This document shows positions 1 through 5,031 of a stretch of 5,031 nucleotides of DNA, piece after piece. The stretch is from contig CALYTD010000106.1 of assembly GCA_945486445.1 (NCBI GenBank), forward strand, positions 1 to 5,031. Direction: 5' to 3'. The translations under genes and the position numbers were made by a program. Below the pieces are notes generated by a model. That model saw nothing but the letters and a program-made list of their open reading frames with translations. It was not told the origin of the DNA and searched no databases. The DNA is from an uncultured Prevotellaceae bacterium. GTDB lineage: Bacteria > Bacteroidota > Bacteroidia > Bacteroidales > Bacteroidaceae. Numbering within the stretch: the first letter of the stretch is position 1; the number at the start of each line of letters is the position of its first letter.

Positions 1-1192
1 CGGTGATGGCTGTCTGCCTCATGTTCTGCGTCCTGCCGGTGGTGACAAGCCTTCCTTTCTGTGTGTAGAAGGGCAGGTCGAGCTTGAGTTGGCACGCGGT
101 GCTGCCGCTGTTGATTATTACCGCCGCCACGGTGTCGCCCGACTGTGACAGGTAAGCGGAGCCCGTCATGGAGTTTCCGCCTGTGAATGTGTGGCCGATG
201 CGTGTATATCCCGTGACGAACTTGGCGAACTGTCCCAGCACATACCCCCGTTTGGTGATGGAACCGTTTGTGGTTCCGTACTGACCGTCGCCTATCATGC
301 CGTAGAAGCGTTTGGTTGCGTAGTGAACCCATGCGTTGACATCATTGAGCATACAGCGGTTTACGGCCTCGGCGAAGTTAAAGCCGTCGGTGTCCCAGCT
401 GAAGTTGCGCGGGCTTGCGTCGCTGTTCTCGTTCCAGTTGATAAGGTATTCGGTCATCCATACCTCCTTTCCCTTCTCCGCCAGCTTCTTGAACGCGCTC
501 TGGATGCCTCCGTATTGGTGTGCGCCGTATATGTTGAAATTGCCTATTACATCGTTGGCGGCCAGCGCATTGGCGTAACTGTCGGAGAAACCGACGGACT
601 CCGCCGCGATGAACGGGCAGTGTATGCTGGCTCCGTATGCCTTGACGAAAGCGGCGACCTGTGCCGGTGTCCAGATGCAGCCGGCGTAGGTGCAGCGCAT
701 ATCCGGCTCGTTTTGCATGGAGATGGCATCCAAGGCCACTCCGTTGTCGGCCAGATAATCCACATAGTCGTTCAGATACTGCGCGTAGTCGGCGTAGTTC
801 TCCTCTTTAAGGTAACCTACTTCGCCGCCTTCCACGGCATTACTGGAATTGTTAGTCTTCCATTCTGCCGGCTGTCCCCATGGACTTGCGAAGACGGTAA
901 GCCCCATCTGCTTGAGCTGTCGGGCCGTAGGCAGGGACGAACTCCATGAGTTCTTGCCGACGGGGAGGTACAGTCGTGCGATGTTGCAGCCCAGGACGCT
1001 GTTCTTTCCCCACACTTTGTTTATTTCCTCGGTACTCATGTGGTTGTAACCGAACTGCGGACTGCAGACGAAACCGCCGAATCCGGTGATGCGCTGGTGG
1101 CGTTCCGCAGCGTCAATGCGCATGATTGTCTCGCCTGCGGCGTTCATGTTGGCGGCCAATATCAGGGCGAGTGTAATCAGTAGTTGTCTCAT
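1..1192 (-). CDS. GH30 family exported glycoside hydrolase, glucuronoxylanase-like (C-terminus cut by window edge)
   Basis: Likely an endo-acting xylanase that cuts glucurono(arabino)xylan, exported to the periplasm or cell surface. The visible 397 residues begin with a signal peptide (short charged start MRQ, hydrophobic core LLITLALILAA, probable cleavage near residues 18-20). A TIM-barrel domain follows: ITGFGGF at 35-41, the acid/base glutamate E162 in ISMQNEPD, and the nucleophile glutamate E248 in EVWMTEY. The motifs KRFYG (294-298) and TKRGYVLGQFAKFV (313-326) resemble GH30 subfamily 8, where an arginine and a tyrosine in the first motif contact the glucuronic acid side group; R295 and Y297 are present. 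This subfamily match is from memory, not an alignment. The last visible part is the start of the side beta-sandwich; the stop lies beyond base 1. The start at 1192 gives a compact signal peptide. An in-frame ATG at 1231 adds 13 residues (MKKLPDNKLLLST) and has a better ribosome site, AGGAAG five bases upstream, so the start is unsettled. It is the second gene of a probable operon after the GH43 gene. Confidence 0.88.
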   Translation of the reverse strand, partial: MRQLLITLALILAANMNAAGETIMRIDAAERHQRITGFGGFVCSPQFGYNHMSTEEINKVWGKNSVLGCNIARLYLPVGKNSWSSSLPTARQLKQMGLTVFASPWGQPAEWKTNNSSNAVEGGEVGYLKEENYADYAQYLNDYVDYLADNGVALDAISMQNEPDMRCTYAGCIWTPAQVAAFVKAYGASIHCPFIAAESVGFSDSYANALAANDVIGNFNIYGAHQYGGIQSAFKKLAEKGKEVWMTEYLINWNENSDASPRNFSWDTDGFNFAEAVNRCMLNDVNAWVHYATKRFYGMIGDGQYGTTNGSITKRGYVLGQFAKFVTGYTRIGHTFTGGNSMTGSAYLSQSGDTVAAVIINSGSTACQLKLDLPFYTQKGRLVTTGRTQNMRQTAIT

Positions 1193-1211
1193 TGTTGAAA
1201 GTAGTAGTTTG

Positions 1212-1247
1212 TTGTCAGGAAGTTTCTTCATTGTTTCTTCCTGACAA
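1212..1247 (-). promoter_or_regulatory. Perfect 11-bp stem-loop between GH43 and GH30 genes, enclosing a possible ribosome site and start codon
   Basis: The arms are 1212-1222 and 1237-1247 (TTGTCAGGAAG and its exact complement) with a 14-base loop. In the transcript (minus strand) the 5' arm contains AGGAAG, a Shine-Dalgarno-like site at 1242-1237, and the loop carries an ATG at 1231-1229 that is in frame with the GH30 gene. If that ATG is used, the hairpin would hide the ribosome site by pairing it with codons 4-5. If the ATG at 1192 is used instead, the stem sits about 20 bases upstream as an operon spacer, which might stabilise or process the mRNA. No T-run follows it on the minus strand, so it is not a standard terminator. 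The repeat is directly visible; the regulatory role is inferred. Confidence 0.6.
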
Positions 1248-1259
1248 TCGGTTTACATC

Positions 1260-3338
1260 TTATCTCGTGAGTTGCACGGTATAGGTCTTGGCAACGCCTT
1301 TGTATGTGAACTGTACAATGCCTTTTCGGCTTTCTTTTGTAGGCTGAATGATGTCAATCTTCACGCTTGGGTCGCTTGATGTGGCTGCAACGGTAGGAGT
1401 GCCGGCCATGTCTTCCGGTATGGTGAAGGATGCCTCGTACTGGTCGTAGCCTGTGATTCCGTTGGTGTTGCTTGACCTTACAGGCACGTCAGGCAGTGAA
1501 ACGTTCTGTCCGTTGACCGTGATGGCTATCTCGGGAACGGCCGGATATTCTATGGTAACGTCCTTTGAGCTGAATCCGAGACCCTGAAGCGTGCACAGTC
1601 TCTGGCCGTTTCCGCCCTCGGCAACAAGGAATATGGCGTGCTTACGGTCGAGTTTGTCAACTGCCTTGGCCACATCCACTGTGAATTTGGTCACTTTCCT
1701 TGCGGAATTTGCCGGCACTGTTATCTCGCCTATCTTCTTTCCGTTCCATGCCTTGTTGTCATACGGCCCGTCAAGCCATACGCTTACCTTGAACGATGCT
1801 GATGTCTCGGGGATGAGGAAGAGGTTAAAGGCGGTTTGGTTGCCGGCCTTTGTTCCCGCAAACGGTTTCAGACCCTTTTCCGCTTTGGCCAGTCCTCCGA
1901 AGCCGAAGTACTTGTATCCTATCACGTCTCCGCCCTGTACGTTTATCGGCATGCTGTTCTGCCAGATGTCCCAAGAGTCCTGTTGGCTGCCGATGTTTGA
2001 CAGATAGCAGGCGTAACCGGCGGAATAATACTTGTAAGGGTCCATTCCGTATATCTGGAATCCTTCGGAGGTGACCTCCGCTCCGGTGTATTCGTCGCCG
2101 TTGCTGGCCTTTGCCGTCCACACGTTACCTTTGCTGTACGGGTCGTAACCGTTGATGGTTACCTTGCCGCCGTTGGCCACCGGCTTCTTGTCCCACTTGA
2201 TGGTGACCGGCGCCACCATAGCCTGCCGGGCGTTACCGAAGCCTCTCGGCGGGCGGTGATAGAACACATACCACTGTCCGTTAATCTCTTGCAGCGAGCC
2301 GTGGGTGTTGTGGGCGGCGTTGGTGCCTTGCAGTTTTGTGCCGTCATGGTTGGGAACGACGCCGCGTGAGTCCACAAGCACGCCGCCGCTGCGCCACGGT
2401 CCCAGCGGAGAATCGCCGTATGCGTAGCGCAGAGTGGAGTTGGTGTTGCCCAAACCGTATTCCGGTCCGGAGTAGCCGGAGAATATCATGATGTACTTGT
2501 TGCCCACCTTACGGATGGATGAAGCCTCGAAGAAGTTGAAGTCAAGCGGGTTCTGCTCCTTGTACAGGGCAGGGTAGGCGGTACCCTCGGGGTCTTTTAT
2601 CTGTCCCTCGCGGGTGCTTGCGGGCACGAAATAGGGTATGATGTCCGTGCCAGGTCTTACAGACCACATTGTGTTCTGGTCCAACTGTGCGGCTGACGAG
2701 CGCTGGAAGCCCCAGAATCCGTATGCCCTGAAACCGGTTTCGTAGTCGGCATCCTTAGGATCGGTTATCTCCTCCACGAAGATTGACGGGTCAAAGCCCA
2801 GTATGCTGCCCGGCAGCGTCTGCGTCCCGTCCTCGTTAAGGTTCACGGGAGTGAACGGACCGTCAGGGCGGTTGCCCTTGCACACCATGGCCTCGCGGCG
2901 GTGTCCGCGGCTGTGGGGGAAGAGATAATATACCTTCTTGCCGTCCTTGCCCTTGATTTCCACCAAGTCCGGAGCGTACATTACATCCCACTGTCCCTGT
3001 ATGTTGTAAGTGAAGATGGGGCCGTCATCACGCCAGTCTGTCAGGTCCTCTACCGGAGCGGACCACATACGTATGTCGGCGCCGCAGTAACTCTTGAAGC
3101 GTACGTCATGGGAGCCGATGATGTAGGCGCGGTATTTGCCGGGGTTGTCGGGGTCCTCAAACACGCGCGGCTCGCCGTCGGGCAGGTGTTCCCAAAGCGG
3201 GAGGTACGGGTTGCCCGTGCCTATGGTGGTTGAGCGGCTGCCTACCTCTATGGCTGCCGATGCCTGCTGCGGTGTGAAAGCGGTGAGCGTTGCGCTCAGT
3301 GCGATGACGCACGATACCAAGTTTTTTCTTCGTTTCAT
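1260..3338 (-). CDS. Secreted multidomain GH43-like glycoside hydrolase
   Basis: Probably an exported arabinofuranosidase or xylosidase-type enzyme; the exact substrate cannot be read from sequence. From the chosen start the protein has 692 residues. Residues 1-28 form a signal peptide (MKRRKN, hydrophobic core, then PQQASA before cleavage). A five-bladed propeller fits about 39-384: GEPRVF with E56 at the usual base position, YRAYIIGSHD, MYAPDLVEI (D124), GFDPSIFVEE (D183, likely pKa-modulating aspartate), FFEASSIRKVGNKY (E271, likely acid) and HGSLQEINGQWYVFYHR (H346, conserved metal-site histidine). About 419-599 looks like a CBM6-type beta-sandwich (VSVWLDGPYDN, KKIGEITVP, HAIFLVAEGG). 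About 601-692 looks like a separate Ig-like beta domain ending TYTVQLTR. The frame also has an ATG at 3371, 11 codons further out. I prefer 3338 because it gives a normal signal peptide and an A-rich leader (TAAACTAAATAAACGA), typical of Bacteroidetes starts. It is the first gene of a probable operon with GH30. Confidence 0.88.
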   Translation of the reverse strand: MKRRKNLVSCVIALSATLTAFTPQQASAAIEVGSRSTTIGTGNPYLPLWEHLPDGEPRVFEDPDNPGKYRAYIIGSHDVRFKSYCGADIRMWSAPVEDLTDWRDDGPIFTYNIQGQWDVMYAPDLVEIKGKDGKKVYYLFPHSRGHRREAMVCKGNRPDGPFTPVNLNEDGTQTLPGSILGFDPSIFVEEITDPKDADYETGFRAYGFWGFQRSSAAQLDQNTMWSVRPGTDIIPYFVPASTREGQIKDPEGTAYPALYKEQNPLDFNFFEASSIRKVGNKYIMIFSGYSGPEYGLGNTNSTLRYAYGDSPLGPWRSGGVLVDSRGVVPNHDGTKLQGTNAAHNTHGSLQEINGQWYVFYHRPPRGFGNARQAMVAPVTIKWDKKPVANGGKVTINGYDPYSKGNVWTAKASNGDEYTGAEVTSEGFQIYGMDPYKYYSAGYACYLSNIGSQQDSWDIWQNSMPINVQGGDVIGYKYFGFGGLAKAEKGLKPFAGTKAGNQTAFNLFLIPETSASFKVSVWLDGPYDNKAWNGKKIGEITVPANSARKVTKFTVDVAKAVDKLDRKHAIFLVAEGGNGQRLCTLQGLGFSSKDVTIEYPAVPEIAITVNGQNVSLPDVPVRSSNTNGITGYDQYEASFTIPEDMAGTPTVAATSSDPSVKIDIIQPTKESRKGIVQFTYKGVAKTYTVQLTR

Positions 3339-3405
3339 TCGTTTATTTAGTTTAGGTTTGACTTGTCGCATGACGCGAAATATGGGTTACGCAGGTAATC
3401 CACTG

Positions 3406-3434
3406 CAAAATTAACCATTTTTTCTTGCATCCAA
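3406..3434 (-). promoter_or_regulatory. Bacteroidetes-type promoter for the GH43-GH30 operon
   Basis: On the minus strand TAATTTTGC (the TAATTTTG core is 3413-3406) matches the Bacteroidetes -7 consensus TAnnTTTG exactly. A TTG at 3434-3432 lies 18 bases upstream, about where the -33 element is expected. Transcription would begin near 3400, giving a leader of roughly 60 bases to the preferred GH43 start at 3338 or about 30 bases to the ATG at 3371. The motif match is direct; activity is inferred. I see no binding site of a known regulator beside it. Confidence 0.55.
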
Positions 3435-3564
3435 GTATCGTTTTTATGCCATAAACTTGTTAGTATGTATCATTTGCGCGGCTTTTTGCAGTGTAGGATA
3501 TGGTGGCGAATGATAATGAAACGTTTTCCTGGCTATCTTTGGTTCACCGTCCTCCGATAATGGT

Positions 3565-3595
3565 CTTGTTGCAATCAGGTGCTGATTGCAACAAG
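3565..3595. repeat. Perfect 14-bp inverted repeat with 3-base loop
   Basis: The arms 3565-3578 (CTTGTTGCAATCAG) and 3582-3595 are exact reverse complements around GTG, giving a very stable hairpin on either strand. No gene ends nearby: the gene to the left starts here and reads away, and the gene to the right starts 360 bases later. On the plus strand it is followed by CCTGTGTTTCTTGG, only a weak T-rich stretch; on the minus strand nothing T-rich follows. It could be a solitary REP-type palindrome, the end of an unseen small RNA, or a relic of a terminator. Confidence 0.7.
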
Positions 3596-3672
3596 CCTGT
3601 GTTTCTTGGCGTTATTTTAGTCGTGGCTTGTATAATCTTTGATGGATATGGTGGCTTTTATTATCCGCGGTC

Positions 3673-3753
3673 GTAGAGACGATGTACTACATCGTCTCAA
3701 AAAAGGAAGCGTTATGATGCGGTAATGGAGACGATGTGGTACATCGTCTCTAC
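3673..3753. repeat. Paired palindromes forming a REP/BIME-like or MITE-like unit
   Basis: Two 23-bp palindromes sit at 3676-3698 and 3728-3750, each made of GAGACGATGT, a three-base loop (ACT or GGT) and ACATCGTCTC. They are separated by 29 bases. Including the outer GTA and TAC, the blocks 3673-3698 and 3728-3753 are reverse complements of each other with one mismatch in 26, so each half can fold alone or the whole 81 bases can form one long hairpin. Such arrangements are typical of REP pairs moved by RAYT transposases, or of short non-autonomous elements with terminal inverted repeats. No clear target-site duplication flanks it and no transposase is in the window. A partial copy of the core, ACATCGTCT, recurs at 3827-3835. 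Confidence 0.75.
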
Positions 3754-3903
3754 AATGCGGACGGCAATCGTGTTTGTAACGAAAGGAACGCGAAATTGTA
3801 GCATGATTGCGTGCGGTTAAACAAATACATCGTCTTTGTTAAATATATGTTGCCAGCAGAATTAAAATGATGTCGGGATAAACTTTTCGCCCTTTTCTGC
3901 ATC

Positions 3904-3945
3904 AAAGATTATATAACCAAATAAAAAGATTATATAACCCAATAA
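3904..3945. repeat. Two tandem 21-bp direct repeats upstream of the Spy-like gene
   Basis: Copies 3904-3924 and 3925-3945 match at 20 of 21 bases (A versus C at the sixteenth position) and adjoin without spacer. A third copy begins as AAAGA at 3946 and then diverges. Each contains the 8-base palindrome TTATATAA, so the two palindromes lie 21 bases apart, two helical turns, on the same DNA face. The array ends 8 bases before the ATG at 3954 and 14 before the one at 3960, so it lies in the 5' leader or core promoter. It may be a protein-binding array or simply a slippage duplication. Confidence 0.75.
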
Positions 3946-3959
3946 AAAGAACAATGATT

Positions 3960-4304
3960 ATGAAAAAGCAGATTTTGAGTTTGGTAACAGTGTTGCTTCT
4001 TGCATCTTCCTTCTGCATGGCACAGAATCCGCCGCGTGAGGGCAGAGGACAGCGTGGAGGTATGATTGAGAGAATGAAGACAGAACTTAGTCTTTCTGAT
4101 GAACAGGTGGCTCAGATGAAGGAGTTCTTCGGGCAGATGAGGCAAGGGCAGCAGGGTGAGCGTCCAACAAGGGAACAAATGCAGAAGATGCGTGAAGATA
4201 TGGACGCTAAACTGAAAAAGATTCTCACAGAGGAACAGTATGCAAAGTATGAGAAGATGAGGAAAGAACGTCGCCCCCAGCGTCCGCAGAGAACAGAAGA
4301 ATAG
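3960..4304 (+). CDS. Small exported Spy/CpxP-like protein with LTxxQ-type motifs
   Basis: A 114-residue protein resembling small periplasmic chaperone or stress proteins of the Spy/CpxP type, or the similar short Bacteroidetes families. It has an N-terminal signal peptide (MKKQILSLVTVLLLASSFCMA, probable cleavage after that alanine, before QNPP). The mature part is short, highly charged and helical: a Gly/Arg-rich linker (REGRGQRGG), then helices carrying LSDEQ at 45-49 and LTEEQYAKY at 89-97, both like the LTxxQ repeats of Spy, with Met/Gln/Lys-rich sequence between them and an Arg/Pro-rich tail. In Spy such helices form a cradle that binds unfolded proteins; that role here is inference. The start at 3960 gives the usual MKK opening; an in-frame ATG at 3954 adds two residues and cannot be excluded. 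The leader is A-rich without a clear Shine-Dalgarno site. It is a single-gene unit, divergent from GH43 and convergent with GH97. Confidence 0.8.
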   Translation: MKKQILSLVTVLLLASSFCMAQNPPREGRGQRGGMIERMKTELSLSDEQVAQMKEFFGQMRQGQQGERPTREQMQKMREDMDAKLKKILTEEQYAKYEKMRKERRPQRPQRTEE

Positions 4305-4324
4305 TGAAATAGGTAATTAATCAA

Positions 4325-4357
4325 GAACGCAGGAACTGTAATACGGTTCCTGCGTTC
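4325..4357. terminator. Stem-loop between convergent genes, likely bidirectional terminator
   Basis: A perfect 12-bp inverted repeat, 4325-4336 (GAACGCAGGAAC) and 4346-4357, with a 9-base loop, 20 bases after the stop of the Spy-like gene and 77 bases beyond the stop of the convergent GH97 gene. On the plus strand it is followed by ATCGTTTAGG, and on the minus strand by TTGATTAATT, so the T-tract is weak either way but better on the minus strand. Position between two tail-to-tail genes makes a shared terminator the best explanation. Confidence 0.65.
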
Positions 4358-4367
4358 ATCGTTTAGG

Positions 4368-4381
4368 CGGTCTAATGACCG
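4368..4381. repeat. Small 5-bp stem-loop between convergent genes
   Basis: CGGTC at 4368-4372 and GACCG at 4377-4381 pair around TAAT. It lies between the larger terminator stem-loop and the GH97 stop codon, so it would be in the 3' tail of the GH97 transcript or just past the end of the plus-strand one. It is short enough to be accidental, though it may help transcript end formation. Confidence 0.3.
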
Positions 4382-4434
4382 AAAGGGCTTATATGTTGTT
4401 TGATGTGATGTTTATGTATATTGTTGTCCTTGTG

Positions 4435-5031
4435 TTATATCGCATCTGTTATGATGATACCGCCTAAGGCTTGAAGTGTTACCTTGGCCACGCCTTTCTT
4501 GTCAACCTTGATGGTTTTCTTTACGGGGGTAAGTGGCTCGGTGCTGTTCTTCTTCGGTGCAGCATCGGTGTAATATGTTATCTCTTTACCAGCGAACATC
4601 GGCAGGTTGAGGGTAAGGACCTTTGGCGTATTCTCTCCATTAAGACCTGCCACGTACCAGTTGTTGCCATGTCTGCGTGCAAGGACGGCGTGCTTCGTCG
4701 GGTAACCGTCTATGTATAGCGTCTCATCCCATGTTGTAGGCACAGACTTCAAGAAGTCTATCTCGAACTGCGCCAGCTCCGTCAGGTTGCTTTTCTGCAT
4801 ACAGATGCATTGTATGCTTGTCTGGTTTATTATTGCGGCAGCCATCTCGAAGGTGTCGCTGGTGTAACGTTTGTGGCGGCTCTTGTTGTCTTTGCTCATA
4901 AAACGATTCATAATGGTGCCACCCCAGTCCATGCTTGCCACGGTGTTACGGCAGAAAGGGTGCATGGTTAGTTCAAACCCTTCTTGCTTGGCGTGGTGCT
5001 CATTGAAATATACGTTCTCAGAAGCGAGGAC
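4435..5031 (-). CDS. GH97 family glycoside hydrolase, C-terminal part (N-terminus beyond window edge)
   Basis: The last 198 residues of an alpha-glucosidase or alpha-galactosidase-like enzyme; family members are usually 640-740 residues, so about 450-500 are missing to the right. The reading frame is open through the right edge (VLASENVYFNEHHAK leads the visible part), so the internal methionine at 4965 is not the start. Recognised features are the late barrel segment with ENVYFNEHHA and TMHPFCRNTVASMDWGG, helices with MAAAIINQTSIQCICMQ, then FLKSVPTTWDETLYIDGYP and the C-terminal beta-sandwich with HAVLARRHGNNWYVAGLNGE and LNLPMFAGKEITYYTDA. These match the order seen in SusB-type GH97 proteins, recalled from memory. 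Whether it inverts or retains, and its sugar specificity, depend on catalytic residues that are mostly outside the window. GH97 enzymes are usually periplasmic. It is convergent with the Spy-like gene and lies on a different transcript from GH43-GH30. Confidence 0.88.
   Translation of the reverse strand, partial: VLASENVYFNEHHAKQEGFELTMHPFCRNTVASMDWGGTIMNRFMSKDNKSRHKRYTSDTFEMAAAIINQTSIQCICMQKSNLTELAQFEIDFLKSVPTTWDETLYIDGYPTKHAVLARRHGNNWYVAGLNGENTPKVLTLNLPMFAGKEITYYTDAAPKKNSTEPLTPVKKTIKVDKKGVAKVTLQALGGIIITDAI

Larger units (their letters stand above)
3435..3903. other. Gene-free, AT-rich divergent spacer with several palindromes
   Basis: No open frame here has protein-like composition, an acceptable start and a length worth calling. 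The stretch lies between the start of the minus-strand GH43 operon and the start of the plus-strand Spy-like gene. It contains a strong hairpin (3565-3595), a pair of palindromes (3673-3753), a degraded third copy of their core (near 3827-3835), and a 12-base direct repeat GGATATGGTGGC at 3496-3507 and 3644-3655. A TATCTTTG on the plus strand at 3534-3541 matches the -7 consensus, but no -33 partner is seen. The region could hold a small RNA or be a landing place for repeats; neither can be shown. Confidence 0.6.

Noticed and set aside
191..949. A 252-codon plus-strand open frame
   Set aside because: It is antisense to the GH30 gene, whose minus-strand frame has signal peptide and catalytic motifs; the plus-strand product resembles no family and has no separate start signal.
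1212..1247. Stem-loop as an intrinsic terminator of the GH43 gene
   Set aside because: No T-run follows the stem on the minus strand, and the next gene begins within or just after it, so read-through is expected.
1591..2007. A 138-codon plus-strand open frame
   Set aside because: Antisense shadow inside the GH43 accessory domain; composition rich in Ser/Pro/Leu/Cys with no recognisable motif.
3631..3636. TATAAT as a sigma-70 -10 box
   Set aside because: Bacteroidetes use a different -7 consensus, and there is no -35-like partner; likely chance in AT-rich DNA.
3673..3840. Repeats as a CRISPR array
   Set aside because: Only two palindromes and one degraded core, unequal spacing, inverted arrangement and no cas gene.
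4014..4016. Cysteine in the Spy-like signal peptide as a lipoprotein attachment site
   Set aside because: The residues before it (ASSF) do not fit a lipobox, which needs a small residue at -1; ordinary cleavage after CMA is better.
4435..4965. A complete 176-residue protein starting at the methionine at 4965
   Set aside because: The same frame stays open to the window edge and the upstream residues continue the GH97 fold, so it is the tail of a longer gene.

Overview
The window looks like part of a carbohydrate-degradation locus from a member of the Bacteroidales, plausibly a Prevotella or Bacteroides relative. Three things point there: the enzyme mix (GH43, GH30 and GH97, all exported or typical of Bacteroidetes polysaccharide utilisation loci), translation starts with A-rich leaders rather than strong Shine-Dalgarno sites, and a promoter upstream of the GH43 gene that fits the Bacteroidetes consensus TAnnTTTG at -7 with TTG at -33. 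No SusC/SusD pair, sensor-regulator or transporter is visible, so membership of a full PUL is inferred.

Layout. Positions 1-1192 (minus) hold most of a GH30 enzyme resembling glucuronoxylanases; its C-terminus runs off the left edge. Just upstream in the same direction, 1260-3338 (minus) encodes a secreted, multidomain GH43-like enzyme. The two genes are separated by 67 bp containing a perfect 11-bp inverted repeat, and they probably form an operon transcribed from a promoter near 3406-3434. Next comes a gene-free, AT-rich stretch (about 3414-3953) with several palindromes: a 14-bp perfect hairpin, and a pair of near-identical short palindromes forming a REP/BIME-like or MITE-like unit. A small plus-strand gene (3960-4304) encodes an exported Spy/CpxP-like protein, preceded by a tandem 21-bp duplication. 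A strong 12-bp stem-loop at 4325-4357 separates it from the convergent, minus-strand 3' end of a GH97 gene (4435 to the right edge).

How the genes may work together. GH30 would cut a glucuronoxylan-type backbone, GH43 would remove or cleave arabinose/xylose-type residues, and GH97 would act on alpha-linked glucose or galactose. The GH97 gene is separated from the GH43-GH30 pair by an oppositely oriented gene, so it belongs to a different transcript. The Spy-like protein is probably an envelope chaperone or stress protein with no clear tie to glycan breakdown.

I found no convincing new multi-gene system. The most interesting material is non-coding: the hairpin overlapping a possible start site of the GH30 gene, the palindrome pair, and the tandem repeat before the Spy-like gene.
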